Shown: one piece after another, positions 35,897 to 44,766 of the stretch
Numbering within the stretch: the stretch's first letter is position 1
Layout of the letters: each line of letters starts with the position of its first letter
Assembly: GCA_003222115.1 (NCBI GenBank)
Contig: QHUL01000050.1
Location: forward strand, 81,086-145,085
Reading direction: 5' to 3'
DNA length: 64,000 nt
From: Gemmatimonadota bacterium
GTDB lineage: Bacteria; Gemmatimonadota; Gemmatimonadetes; Gemmatimonadales; GWC2-71-9
Notes under the pieces: generated by a model
Told to the model about the DNA's origin: nothing
What the model saw: the letters and a program-made list of their open reading frames with translations, nothing else
Databases searched by the model: none
Made by a program: the position numbers and the translations under genes

Positions 35897-37287
35897 AACC
35901 GCGTGCGCACGCGGGCGCCCGACCGCCCGTCCTCACGCAACAGCGGGTCCAGGCGCCGCGCCAGCACGTAGAGGCCGCGCGGCGACAGGTTTGTAAAGAC
36001 CGTATCACGCCGCCCCCCCGCCACGCGCAACACCAGCACGAACCGCGGCCCGACGCGCCAGCGTACGCGGAATCCGTAGGCTACGCCCTCCCGCGGATAG
36101 GTGCGAGCGCCGCGCGGCGTCGCCACGGCGACCCGGCGCTTCCCGACAAGCAACAGGACTGAATCCTGGGGCCCGTCCGGGATGAACGCGAACAGCCCCG
36201 TGTCTCGCGGCAGCAGCGCGCCGCGCCGGCGCAGCGCGGCGGTGAGGCTGTCCGGGAACGGTGCCGTGGCATCGAGCCGGGGCGGGCCGCTCAGCACCGC
36301 CCAAGCGACGACGCCGGCGCCCGCCACGAACGCCACAACCACGAGACATCCCACCATTCCGACACCCACCAAGGACTTGATCGCCGTGGACATCCAGCCG
36401 TAGCGGAGCTTGACCCGGTCACGCGCCGCGGTCGGAAGCGCGCCCACCAGCGCCCGGCTCACCTCTTCAGCCGTCTGGTAGCGCTCGGCGGGGTCCTTGG
36501 CGAGCATCCGGTCCAGCACCGCGGCCAGCGGCTGCGAGACGTCGCTCCGCAGCCGCGTAATCGGGATCGGGGTGGCGGTGGCCTGCTTCATGAGGATCGA
36601 TTGCGCCGATTCTCCGTCGAAGGGCGGCTCCCCCGCGAGCATCTGGTACAGCACGACGCCCAGCGAATAGATGTCCGAGCGGCCGTCCGTTCGCTCGCCG
36701 GTCGCCTGCTCCGGGCTCATGTATTGCGGCGTCCCGACTACCATTCCCTCGGTCGTGAGCTGCGAGGCCGCCGCCTCGGCCGCCTTGGCGATACCGAAAT
36801 CGGTGACGACGACGCGGCCCGTCGAGTCGATGAGGATGTTGTCGGGCTTGACGTCGCGGTGGACGATGCCGCGCCCGTGCGCGTACGCGAGCGCGTCGGC
36901 GACCTGCCGCGCGATGCGCGCCGCGTCGCCGATCGTCAGGCGCCGCTCCTTCTCCAGCAGCTGGCGCAGCGACGGCCCGTCGACGCACCGCATGACGATG
37001 TAGAGCACTTCGTTCTTGAAACCGCCCACCTTGTAGATGGGCACGATGTTGGCGTGCTCCAGGTGGGCGATGGTGCGCGCCTCGCGCACGAAGCGCTCGG
37101 CGAGCGCGGGGGAGGGTGTGAGGCCGAGGTCGAGGACTTTGATCGCCACGTCGCGGTTGAGCGCGGCGTCGTGAACGCGAAAAACGGCGGCAAAGCCGCC
37201 TTCGCCCAAGAGGGCACCGACGGTAAATTCGTCGCCCAGGGCTTGTTGCAGGCGACGACGGAGCGTGGAGAGATCCAGGGTGCCCAT
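35893..37287 (-). CDS. Membrane-bound Hanks-type Ser/Thr protein kinase
   Basis: The 464-residue protein has a complete kinase domain (about 22-285): LLGEGGFAAVF, VAIKVLDLG, HRDVKPDN, DFGIAK and SPEQ. A transmembrane helix (VGMVGCLVVVAFVAGAGVVAW, about 312-334) is followed by a short periplasmic domain of about 120 residues, with no PASTA motif. It probably reads an envelope signal. The start ATG overlaps that of the divergent mtgA by two bases. The 3' end overlaps the convergent barrel gene by four bases. Confidence 0.92.
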   Translation of the reverse strand: MGTLDLSTLRRRLQQALGDEFTVGALLGEGGFAAVFRVHDAALNRDVAIKVLDLGLTPSPALAERFVREARTIAHLEHANIVPIYKVGGFKNEVLYIVMRCVDGPSLRQLLEKERRLTIGDAARIARQVADALAYAHGRGIVHRDVKPDNILIDSTGRVVVTDFGIAKAAEAAASQLTTEGMVVGTPQYMSPEQATGERTDGRSDIYSLGVVLYQMLAGEPPFDGESAQSILMKQATATPIPITRLRSDVSQPLAAVLDRMLAKDPAERYQTAEEVSRALVGALPTAARDRVKLRYGWMSTAIKSLVGVGMVGCLVVVAFVAGAGVVAWAVLSGPPRLDATAPFPDSLTAALRRRGALLPRDTGLFAFIPDGPQDSVLLLVGKRRVAVATPRGARTYPREGVAYGFRVRWRVGPRFVLVLRVAGGRRDTVFTNLSPRGLYVLARRLDPLLREDGRSGARVRTRF

Positions 37288-38137
37288 GGCGGACGCGAAA
37301 CGTAGGAAGCTCGGGCGCTGGGCGCTAGGGTTCGCAGCGATAGCGCTCGCGTGGCTCGTCGGCGTGTGGCCGCCGCCCCTGTGGTGGCGCGATCACTGGC
37401 CGTGCGAGACGGCGATGATGCGGGAGGTCGAACGTTCCACCCCTCCAACCTTCCACCCTACCGCCTTGAAGGACATCTCCCCGGTCCTCCAGCGCATGGT
37501 GATCATCGGCGAGGACTCGCGCTTTCGCACGCACCGGGGAATCGATCCAGCCGAGATCGCGGACGCGCTGGGCGTGAACGGGCACAGCGGATGGCGGACC
37601 ACGCTCGGCGACCTGTGGCGGCACCGCGACCGGCTGCGGGGCGCGAGCACCATCACCCAGCAGCTCGCGAAGAACCTCTATCTGTCGGCGTCGCGCAATC
37701 CGCTCCGCAAGCTCAAGGAGGCGGTGACGGCTGTGTCGCTCGAGCTCGCGCTGCCCAAGGACCGCATCCTCGAGCTGTATCTCAACGTGGCGGAGTGGGG
37801 GCCGGGGATCTGGGGGGCGGACGCTGCAAGCCGGGCCTACTTCGGCGTCCCCGCCGCGGGCCTCGACGAGCGGCAGGCGGCGGCCCTCGCCGCCACGCTA
37901 CCGCATCCCCGCACGTCCAATCCCACCTTCCGGACCGACCGGATGCTCGAGCGCCGCAATCTCATCCTGGCGCGCTATCATGGGGTGGACGTGTACATCC
38001 CGCCCGCCGCGGAGGAAATCGATTCGCTGGTGGTGCCGGAGGTGCTGGTGCCGGCGCCGGAGTCGCTCAAGGTTGAGGTGCCAGCGTCACGCGACACCAT
38101 CCTGGACACGGCGAAAGCGCGCAGCGACAGCACGTAG
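37286..38137 (+). CDS. mtgA: Monofunctional peptidoglycan glycosyltransferase
   Basis: The 283-residue protein has one N-terminal membrane helix (about 12-30) and a GT51 domain. Motif 1 EDSRFRTHRGID (catalytic Glu) and motif 2 GASTITQQLAKNLYL are present, then KLKE and LELYLNVAEWGPGIWGA. It polymerises lipid II into glycan strands and lacks a transpeptidase domain. The C-terminal 40 residues extend past the family norm. The ATG at 37286 gives the normal membrane anchor; a GTG at 37265 lies inside the divergent kinase. It stands immediately upstream of, and convergent with, dnaN. Confidence 0.93.
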   Translation: MADAKRRKLGRWALGFAAIALAWLVGVWPPPLWWRDHWPCETAMMREVERSTPPTFHPTALKDISPVLQRMVIIGEDSRFRTHRGIDPAEIADALGVNGHSGWRTTLGDLWRHRDRLRGASTITQQLAKNLYLSASRNPLRKLKEAVTAVSLELALPKDRILELYLNVAEWGPGIWGADAASRAYFGVPAAGLDERQAAALAATLPHPRTSNPTFRTDRMLERRNLILARYHGVDVYIPPAAEEIDSLVVPEVLVPAPESLKVEVPASRDTILDTAKARSDST

Positions 38138-38171
38138 CCTTGGACGTCTAAGACCTCTCTCCTCTGCCCCT

Positions 38172-39278
38172 CTAGTCTACCAACCTCAATGGCATGACAA
38201 GCGCCATGTAGCTCGCCGGATCGTTCCACCCCACCGGCTCGACGGTGGCCGCGCGCTCGGGGGCCTTGAAGGTGAGGCGAACCTCGTCGGTCGGCATGTA
38301 CTTGAGGATCTCGAGCAGGTACATGGCGTTGAACCCGATCTCCAGCGGCTCGCCCTCATAGGTGACGGGGAGCTCGTCCTGGGCCTCCCCCAGGTCGGGC
38401 GTTTGCACTGAGAACTTCACGGTACCGCCGGCGAAGGCGAGCCGGATCCTGTGCGTCTGGTCGCTCGCGACCACGCTCATACGGCGCAGCGCCCCGGTCA
38501 TCGCAGCCTTGTCCACCGTGGCCGCCTTGTCGTTCTCGCGCGGGATCACCTGCTCGTAATTCGGATACGGTCCTTCGATCAGGCGCGAGAATACCAGCGT
38601 GCCACCCGCCCGGAAGCCGATGTGGTTGTCGCTCTTCGCGATCTCGATCTCGGCGTCGGCGGGATACAGGCGGCGCACCTGCTCGAGCGCCTTGGGCGGC
38701 ACGATCAGGTCGGCGGTCGAGCCGCCCTTAGCCGGCACGTCCATCTTGGCGAGCCGGTGGCCGTTCGTCGCGACCATGCGCATGCGATCGGCCCGCAGCT
38801 CCCACAGCACGCCGTTCAGGATCGGCCGACTCTCCTCCGTGGATGCGGCGAACGTCACGTGTCCCACGAGCTTGTGCACGACGCCCGCGGCCGCCTTCCA
38901 GGCTCCGTCGAACTTGACGGCGGGGAACGAGGGGAACTCCTCGCGGGGTAGGCCCAGCAGCTTGAACTTCGCGCGCCCACATTCGAGCGAGACCCGCGCT
39001 TCGCCCGCCGCCGTGACGCGGACCGGACCGCCCGGGAGCTCTCGCACGATGTCCACCAGCTTCTTGGCGGGCAGCGTCACAGCTCCTTCCGTGTCCACCT
39101 CAGCCGGCACGGTCGTGCTCACGGCAATATCCAGGTCGGTGCCGGAGAGCCGCAGGCCGGGCTTCGCGGCCTCGACCAGCACGTTGGCCAAGACCGGCAG
39201 CGTCGTCTTGGCGGGGATCGCTGCCGCCACCGCCAGCAAGCCCTCCTGCAGCTGCTCCCGGGTGATCGTGAACTTCAT
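38172..39278 (-). CDS. dnaN: DNA polymerase III beta subunit (sliding clamp)
   Basis: The 368-residue protein has the three-domain beta-clamp fold, opening MKFTITREQLQEGLLAVAAAIP and closing YMALVMPLRL, the conserved C-terminal strand by the hydrophobic binding pocket. Segments such as SRLIEGPYPNYEQVIP and LEIGFNAMYLLEILKY are family landmarks. It rings DNA and tethers the replicative polymerase. It lies downstream of dnaA on the same strand, separated by 239 bp that carry origin-like features. Confidence 0.97.
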   Translation of the reverse strand: MKFTITREQLQEGLLAVAAAIPAKTTLPVLANVLVEAAKPGLRLSGTDLDIAVSTTVPAEVDTEGAVTLPAKKLVDIVRELPGGPVRVTAAGEARVSLECGRAKFKLLGLPREEFPSFPAVKFDGAWKAAAGVVHKLVGHVTFAASTEESRPILNGVLWELRADRMRMVATNGHRLAKMDVPAKGGSTADLIVPPKALEQVRRLYPADAEIEIAKSDNHIGFRAGGTLVFSRLIEGPYPNYEQVIPRENDKAATVDKAAMTGALRRMSVVASDQTHRIRLAFAGGTVKFSVQTPDLGEAQDELPVTYEGEPLEIGFNAMYLLEILKYMPTDEVRLTFKAPERAATVEPVGWNDPASYMALVMPLRLVD

Positions 39279-39517
39279 GCGGCCGGCCCGCCTCTTCAGG
39301 TGTGGGTAAGAGAAGCTACCTCTATACTACTTGATAAGACTAGTAGTAGTAGTAGAGGGCGGGGATATGTGGGTGAGGGCCGCAACTCCAGGCCGCGCGG
39401 TCCGCTGCCACCGCCAGTTCATGTGAGTAGGACGTGGGGCATGGGGAAAGAGTGCGCCGTTTCCACGCCGGCGCCCTACACCCAACACGCCGCCCACATT
39501 TCCAATCCGCATGTGGG
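39279..39517. other. oriC: Putative chromosomal replication origin (oriC) between dnaA and dnaN
   Basis: This gap has TGTGGGTAA (39301-39309) and TGTGGGTGA (39368-39376), each one or two mismatches from the DnaA box TGTGGATAA, plus TGTGAGTAG at 39422-39430. Between the first two lies an AT-richer stretch (39316-39340) and five TAG triplets (39341-39355), then a GC-rich block. TAG repeats read 3' to 5' as GAT and, beside a GC-rich spacer and DnaA box, match the DnaA-trio layout. It borders dnaA and dnaN, as many origins do. Confidence 0.65.
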
Positions 39518-40900
39518 CTACAATGCGGACAACTCCTGGCGCGCCATCTCGACGCGCTCCTTGAACGTCCGGTCCCGGATCATTTGCCGCTCGACCTTGT
39601 CGACCGAGTGAATCACGGTGGAGTGATCCCGCCCGCCGAACGCCTGCCCGATCTCCACGAGCTGCATCCCCAGCATGTCGCGGGCGAGGTACATCGCCAC
39701 CTGGCGCGGGACGGTGAGGGTCTTGGTGCGGGCCTTGGAGCGCAGCCCCTCGGGGGTGACTCCCCACCGCCGCGCGACGACCTCCTGCACGCGGTCGATG
39801 CTCGGCGTCGGATGGCCGACGTAGCTCGCGCCTTCTTCTCCCTGGCGGATCTTGTCGGAGAGCGCCTCGCGCGCGAGCTCGATCGTCACCTCGCGGTTCT
39901 TGAGCGAGGCGAAGAGCAGCAGCTTGATGATGCAGCCCTCCAGCTCGCGCACGCTCGACCGCACGTGCTCGGCGATGAACCGCAGCACGTCGTCGGGGAT
40001 CGTGAGCTCGAGGTGATCCTGCTCGGCTTTCTTGCGCAGGATGGCGATCCGGTGCTCGAGATCCGGATGCCCGATGTCGGCGACCATGCCCCACTCGAAA
40101 CGGGAGATGAGGCGATCCTCGAGCCCGGGGATCTCCTTGGGCGGCCGGTCCGACGTGAGCACGATCTGCTTGTGGGCCTCGAACAGCGCGTTGAAGGTGT
40201 GGAAGAACTCCTCCTGGGTCATCTCCTTGCCTTCCAGGAAATGCACGTCGTCCACCAGGAAGAGATCGACGTCGTTGCGGTAGCGCCGCCGGAATTCCGA
40301 CATCGTACGCGCGTGGATCGATTCGATGACCTCGTTGATGAACTGCTCGGCCCCGAAGTACTGCAACCGCGTGCTCGGGTTCCGCTTCAGCACCGCGTGA
40401 GCGATCGCCTGCATCAAGTGCGTCTTACCGAGGCCGGTGGCGCCGTAGATGAACAGCGGGTTGTAGGTCTTGCCCGGCGCCTCCGCCACCGCGTGCGCCG
40501 CGGCGGCGGCGAGCTCGTTCGACTTGCCGATGACGAACGTCTGGAAGGTGTAGCGCTCGTTGAGAGGGGTCGTCGCGATCGCGGACTTGTCCGCTCCCGC
40601 CTCGACCCGCGGCGCCACGAAGAAGTCCATCTGTGGGCGCTGCTGGCGGTCTTCCTGTACGCGGAACACAACTGCGGTGGGACGGCCGAACACGCGCTCG
40701 GCGGCGCGCGCCAGCACGTCCCCGTGCTTCGTCTCGTTCCACTCCACCGCGAACTGGTCCGGTGCCCCTACGATCAGCCGGCCGTCGTCGAGTGCGATCG
40801 GCACGGCCGGTTCGAGCCAGGTCCGCACCGTCGCGTCGGGAAGTTCGCGTCGCGCCTCGTCGAGCAGGCGCTTCCAGGCTTCTTTAGTAGACTGCTCCAT
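39518..40900 (-). CDS. dnaA: Chromosomal replication initiator DnaA
   Basis: The 460-residue protein opens MEQSTKEAWKRLLDEARREL (domain I), has the AAA+ domain with Walker A GATGLGKTH and Walker B LFLVDDVHF, and domain IV with GRDHSTVIHSVDKVE, the DnaA-box-binding signature. It loads the helicase at oriC. The frame is open further upstream, but the domain I start fixes the ATG at 40900. A promoter with a DnaA-box-like site in its spacer lies upstream, so it is probably self-regulated. Confidence 0.97.
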   Translation of the reverse strand: MEQSTKEAWKRLLDEARRELPDATVRTWLEPAVPIALDDGRLIVGAPDQFAVEWNETKHGDVLARAAERVFGRPTAVVFRVQEDRQQRPQMDFFVAPRVEAGADKSAIATTPLNERYTFQTFVIGKSNELAAAAAHAVAEAPGKTYNPLFIYGATGLGKTHLMQAIAHAVLKRNPSTRLQYFGAEQFINEVIESIHARTMSEFRRRYRNDVDLFLVDDVHFLEGKEMTQEEFFHTFNALFEAHKQIVLTSDRPPKEIPGLEDRLISRFEWGMVADIGHPDLEHRIAILRKKAEQDHLELTIPDDVLRFIAEHVRSSVRELEGCIIKLLLFASLKNREVTIELAREALSDKIRQGEEGASYVGHPTPSIDRVQEVVARRWGVTPEGLRSKARTKTLTVPRQVAMYLARDMLGMQLVEIGQAFGGRDHSTVIHSVDKVERQMIRDRTFKERVEMARQELSAL

Positions 40901-40940
40901 CGACGAATGACAAAGGTGGGACGTCCAGAAGGGCGGCCCG

Positions 40941-40969
40941 AAACTACGCCCCGCATGTGGAAAAGTCAA
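40941..40969 (-). promoter_or_regulatory. Candidate dnaA promoter with DnaA-box-like site in the spacer
   Basis: On the minus strand TTGACT (40964-40969) and TAGTTT (40941-40946) are 17 bases apart. The spacer holds TGTGGAAAA on the plus strand (40956-40964), one mismatch from the DnaA box. This fits self-repression of dnaA. The -10 is a weak match. Confidence 0.5.
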
Positions 40970-40971
40970 CC

Positions 40972-41001
40972 TTGACCCGTCCCGCCGCAAGCGTGTACGT
41001 T
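40972..41001 (+). promoter_or_regulatory. Candidate rpmH promoter, back to back with dnaA promoter
   Basis: TTGACC (40972-40977) and TACGTT (40996-41001) have an 18-base spacer. Its -35 and the dnaA -35 form a small palindrome, GTCAA-CC-TTGAC, so the two polymerases would compete for adjacent sites. Confidence 0.45.
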
Positions 41002-41024
41002 TCCCGGCCTCACGAGAGGTCTCC

Positions 41025-41186
41025 ATGGGTCCGACGTATCGTCCGCGCAACACGCGGCGCATTAAGAAGCATGGTTTCCGAGCGCGCATGAAGACCGTGT
41101 GGGGCCGCGCCGTGCTCTCGCGTCGGCGCAAGAAGGGGCGCAAGCGCCTCGCCGTGCGCCTCCCCTCGAAGCACAGGAGCCGCTAA
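41025..41186 (+). CDS. rpmH: 50S ribosomal protein L34
   Basis: The 53-residue protein reads [20 protein letters not shown] and then the L34 motif [22 protein letters not shown]. The family usually begins with Lys-Arg-Thr-(Y/F)-Q-P-S; the Tyr-x-Pro core, the HGFRxRM element, and the basic end are all kept. It is a small 50S protein. GAGAGG precedes the ATG, under a candidate promoter. It is followed by rnpA, as in most bacteria. Confidence 0.96.
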   Translation: MGPTYRPRNTRRIKKHGFRARMKTVWGRAVLSRRRKKGRKRLAVRLPSKHRSR

Positions 41187-41209
41187 CGGGCGAACGGTTC
41201 CCGCGCCGC

Positions 41210-41524
41210 GTGCGCCTCGCCCGCGGCTCGGATCTCGCCGCCTGCTGGGACGAAGGGCGGCGCCTCCACAGCATGCACACCGACATCGCCTGGCGCCCCA
41301 ACCACGCGGGTCACCCGCGCACCGGAGTCATCGTCCCCCGCTTTCAGCACACCGCCGTGGCCCGCAATCGGGTGCGCCGACGCCTGCGAGAGATTCTCCG
41401 GCGCGAGCTCCTTGGCAAGCTGCCCTCCGTTGATCTCGTGGTGCGAGCGAAACGCTCCGCGTACGCCGCCTCCTTTGCAGACCTGCGCGCCGAATTGACG
41501 GCCTGCGTGAGCCGCGTCACATGA
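41210..41524 (+). CDS. rnpA: RNase P protein component
   Basis: The product is the small basic RNase P protein that binds the pre-tRNA leader and RnpB. The RNR motif ([20 protein letters not shown]) is intact. The start is uncertain: the GTG at 41210 gives 104 residues, but drops the FPRR-type N-terminal element. The only upstream in-frame start, GTG at 41099, lies inside rpmH and gives 141 residues with an 88-bp overlap, as in Thermus, where rnpA overlaps rpmH. The stop overlaps the ATG of yidD. Confidence 0.9.
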   Translation: MRLARGSDLAACWDEGRRLHSMHTDIAWRPNHAGHPRTGVIVPRFQHTAVARNRVRRRLREILRRELLGKLPSVDLVVRAKRSAYAASFADLRAELTACVSRVT

Positions 41525-41748
41525 ATTGGCGTCGCTGGCCGCGTCGCGCGGCGATGGGACTGATCCGCGCCTACCAGATGACGCTGTCGCATCTGGTGTT
41601 CACGCAGTGTCGTTTCACGCCCAGCTGCTCGCAGTACACGCTCGAGGCGGTCGAGCGCCACGGGGCGCTCCGAGGAAGTTGGCTCGGCGTGAAGCGCATC
41701 CTGCGCTGCCACCCGCTGCACCCGGGCGGCTACGACCCGGTGCCCTAG
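41521..41748 (+). CDS. yidD: Membrane protein insertion efficiency factor YidD
   Basis: The 75-residue protein has the YidD signature: [34 protein letters not shown] and [17 protein letters not shown], with three conserved cysteines. It is a small amphipathic membrane-associated factor thought to help YidC. ATGA overlap with rnpA and 10 bases to yidC place it in the usual rpmH-rnpA-yidD-yidC-mnmE operon. Confidence 0.96.
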   Translation: MNWRRWPRRAAMGLIRAYQMTLSHLVFTQCRFTPSCSQYTLEAVERHGALRGSWLGVKRILRCHPLHPGGYDPVP

Positions 41749-41758
41749 GATCCCAACC

Positions 41759-43402
41759 GTGGAACGACGCGTCATCCTGGCCATCGTGCTGATGCTCATC
41801 GTGGCGGTGCTGCCGAGCATTCTGTTTCCCCCGAAGAAGCGGTCGGTCGGTCGGACGGTGGGACGGCCGGACACCGTCGCGGCCGCCCGCCCCAGCGCAC
41901 CCGGGCCGACCGCCGTGCCGACACCACCGTCCGTCATTCCCACTGTCCGACCGTCCGCCGCCGAAACCGTGTGGGTCACGAGTCCGCAATATCGGTTTGG
42001 TTTCAGTACCCTGGGTGGGCGGCTCGTCGAGGCCCAACTCCTTGAATACAAGTCATTTGCGCCCGGGGACTCGGGGCGGCCCGTACAACTCGTGCCGGCT
42101 GACCGGCCCCTGCTCACCCAGTGGCTCGTGCTCGGCGCGGACACGGTGGCGCTCGCGGATTGGAGCTTCACCCCGAGCGAGCGCGAGGTACGCGCCGCGG
42201 GCGACAGCGCGACGTTGACGCTCGCCGCGCAGCGGGGTGCTGCCCGCGTCGAGGTGCGCTACACCTTCCGGCCCGACGACTATCGCTTCGCGGTGCGGGG
42301 TCACGTCACGGGCCTGGGTCCCGCGGGAGCGGTGCTCGTCGTGAGCCTGGGCGACGGCTTGCGGTCCGTAGAAGCGGACACGGTGGACGACCGACGACAC
42401 TACGCCGTCGTGACCAAAGCGACACAGACGCAGAGCACCTCGTTCGGGTCGGTGAAGCCGGGCGAAGTGAAGGTGTTGGACGGGCCGTTCGAGTGGGCCG
42501 GCGTGAAGTCGAAGTACTTTCTGCTCGCGGCCCTCGCCGTGGAGGAGCACCAGCCGCGGTTCGGTGGCGGCGTAGTGGTCGGGGGCCCGCGCAACGGCGG
42601 GCCCTCCGCTCGCGCGGCGTTGCGCGTCACGTTGCCGGTCCCACCAGCGGGTGATTTCCGCTACGAGCTGTATGCGGGCCCGCTCGAGCATCGGCGGTTG
42701 GCGCGCCTCGGCCACGACTTCGATGATGCGAACCCGTACGGCGGCATCCTACGCCCGGCCATCCACCCGGTGTCGATCCTCGTCGTCAACGTTCTCTTGT
42801 GGATGCACGAGCGCCTGAACCTGCCCTACGGATGGGTGCTCGTGATCTTCGGCGTGCTCGTGCGCCTGCTCCTGTGGCCGCTGAACCAGAAGGCGATGGA
42901 GTCGAGCATTCGGATGCAGGCGGTTGCGCCGCTCATCAAGGAGACACAGGACCGTTTCAAGAACGAGCCGGAGAAGCTGCAGCGAGAGATGCTGCGCATC
43001 TACAAGGAGCATCAAGTGAACCCGTTCGGCGGGTGCCTGCCGATGCTCCTGCCCATGCCGGTGTTGTTCGCGCTGTTCTTTGTGTTCGCGAACACCATCG
43101 AATTCCGGGGCGTGCCGTTCCTGTGGCTCCCCGACCTGTCGCGCCACGACCCGTATTACATCATTCCCGTGCTGATGGGCCTGTCGATGTTCGTGCTCTC
43201 CAAGGTCGGCCAGCTCGGCGTGCCGCCCAACCCGCAAGCGCGGATGATGGCGTACACGATGCCGCTCGTGATGACGCTGGTGCTGTTTCGCTTCGCCTCC
43301 GGCCTGAACCTGTACTACGCCGTGCAGAACGTCTTCAGCATTCCGCAGCAGTATCTGATCGCGCGGCGGCGGCTGCGGCAGCAGGGCAAGCCTCCGACGT
43401 AA
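41759..43402 (+). CDS. yidC: Membrane protein insertase YidC/Oxa1
   Basis: The 547-residue protein has the Gram-negative YidC layout: an N-terminal anchor (VILAIVLMLIVAVLPSILF), a Pro/Val-rich linker, a periplasmic beta-sandwich (about 75-330) and a five-helix insertase core (about 345-530) with NPFGGCLPMLLPMPVLFALF. It inserts membrane proteins alone or with SecYEG. The linker (about 25-65) is rich in octamer-like GGTCGG repeats. Starts at GTG 41759, ten bases after yidD. Confidence 0.96.
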   Translation: MERRVILAIVLMLIVAVLPSILFPPKKRSVGRTVGRPDTVAAARPSAPGPTAVPTPPSVIPTVRPSAAETVWVTSPQYRFGFSTLGGRLVEAQLLEYKSFAPGDSGRPVQLVPADRPLLTQWLVLGADTVALADWSFTPSEREVRAAGDSATLTLAAQRGAARVEVRYTFRPDDYRFAVRGHVTGLGPAGAVLVVSLGDGLRSVEADTVDDRRHYAVVTKATQTQSTSFGSVKPGEVKVLDGPFEWAGVKSKYFLLAALAVEEHQPRFGGGVVVGGPRNGGPSARAALRVTLPVPPAGDFRYELYAGPLEHRRLARLGHDFDDANPYGGILRPAIHPVSILVVNVLLWMHERLNLPYGWVLVIFGVLVRLLLWPLNQKAMESSIRMQAVAPLIKETQDRFKNEPEKLQREMLRIYKEHQVNPFGGCLPMLLPMPVLFALFFVFANTIEFRGVPFLWLPDLSRHDPYYIIPVLMGLSMFVLSKVGQLGVPPNPQARMMAYTMPLVMTLVLFRFASGLNLYYAVQNVFSIPQQYLIARRRLRQQGKPPT

Positions 43403-43410
43403 CCGGGACC

Positions 43411-44766
43411 GTGCTGTCCGACCCCATCGTGGCCCTGGCCACGCCGCCCGGCCGTTCCGCGCTGGCGCTGCTCCGCCTTTCCGGCACGGGAGCCTTCGAG
43501 GTCGCGGCCCGCTGTCTCCGCCCCTTCCTCGCCGAGCCGCCCCGCACGGCGCGGCGAGCGCGGCTCGTCCACCCCGCGAGCGGCGAGCCGCTCGATGAGG
43601 TCCTGGCGGCGTGCTTTCCCGGGCCGCGCTCGTTCACGGGCGAGGACCTGGTCGAGGTCACGACGCACGGGGGGTTGCTCGTTCCCGGCGCGTGCGTGGC
43701 CGCCCTCGTCGTGGCGGGCGCGCGCCCCGCCCAGCCCGGCGAGTTCACGCGCCGCGCCCTCCTGAACGGCAAGCTGGACTTGCTACAGGCCGAAGCGACG
43801 GGCGATCTGATCGACGCCGGCTCCCCGGCACAGCGGCGCCGCGCGCTCCAGCAGCTCGATCGCGGGCTCTCGCAGCGGCTGGAGGCGCTGCGCGTCGAGA
43901 TCCTCGAGCTCGAGGCGCTGATCGCCTACGATATCGACTTCCCGGAAGAGGACGAAGGCCCGGTGAGGCCGGAGCGCGTGGCCGGCGCGTGGCGCGCCGT
44001 GCGCGACCGGCTCGCCGTGTTGCTGCGGACCGCCGCCGAGGGCGAGCGGTTGCGGGAGGGGGCGCTGCTCGTCATCGCGGGTCGCCCCAATGCGGGGAAG
44101 TCGTCGCTCTTCAACGCGCTCCTGGGCCGCGAGCGGGCGATCGTCACGGACGTTCCGGGCACGACCCGCGACGCCATCGAAGCCGGCGCCGTGATCGAGG
44201 GATTTCCGTTCCGGCTCGTGGACACGGCGGGCCTGCGTGCGAGCGTGGATCGGGTCGAGCGGCTGGGGATCGAAGTGAGCCGGAAGTACTTGGCCGCCGC
44301 CGACCTGATCTTGTTCTGTGAAGAAACGGGGGACGTGGGGCGTGGGGCGGGGGACGATGCGGCGCGAGCTCAGTTCCTGGCTCAGTGTAGCGGGCCCGTC
44401 GTGATCGTCGAGACCAAGGTCGATCTTGCCGGGAGCGCTCGCGCGCCCGACCGCCTGGGAGTGTCGGCGGTGACGGGGGAAGGACTCGACCTCCTGAAGA
44501 GCCGGCTTGCGGAGGTGGCGTTCGGGCGGCTGCTCGAGCTGGGCGACGTGGAGCCGGTCGTGACGCGCGCGCGGCATCGGGTGGCGCTGGAGCGAGCGCT
44601 CGGGGAGCTCGAGGCGTTCTGGGGGGCGCGGGAGGGCGGGGTGGACGCGGCGGCTGCGGCCACGCACCTGCGCGCGGCAGTGGGCGCCCTCGACGACTTG
44701 ATCGGCGTCGTGACGCCGGACGACGTGCTGGACCGCGTATTCAGGACCTTCTGCGTGGGGAAGTGA
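43411..44766 (+). CDS. mnmE: tRNA-5-carboxymethylaminomethyl-2-thiouridine synthesis GTPase MnmE
   Basis: The 451-residue protein has the N-terminal formyl-THF-binding domain (PIVALATPPGRSALALLRLSG), a helical domain split by the G domain (IAGRPNAGKSSLFN, VTDVPGTTRD, DTAG), and the C-terminal CVGK with the catalytic Cys. Together with MnmG it modifies wobble U34 of tRNAs. The G4 motif is slightly off-consensus (ETKVDL where NKxD is usual). The GTG at 43411, eight bases after yidC, gives the standard N-terminus. Confidence 0.95.
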   Translation: MLSDPIVALATPPGRSALALLRLSGTGAFEVAARCLRPFLAEPPRTARRARLVHPASGEPLDEVLAACFPGPRSFTGEDLVEVTTHGGLLVPGACVAALVVAGARPAQPGEFTRRALLNGKLDLLQAEATGDLIDAGSPAQRRRALQQLDRGLSQRLEALRVEILELEALIAYDIDFPEEDEGPVRPERVAGAWRAVRDRLAVLLRTAAEGERLREGALLVIAGRPNAGKSSLFNALLGRERAIVTDVPGTTRDAIEAGAVIEGFPFRLVDTAGLRASVDRVERLGIEVSRKYLAAADLILFCEETGDVGRGAGDDAARAQFLAQCSGPVVIVETKVDLAGSARAPDRLGVSAVTGEGLDLLKSRLAEVAFGRLLELGDVEPVVTRARHRVALERALGELEAFWGAREGGVDAAAAATHLRAAVGALDDLIGVVTPDDVLDRVFRTFCVGK

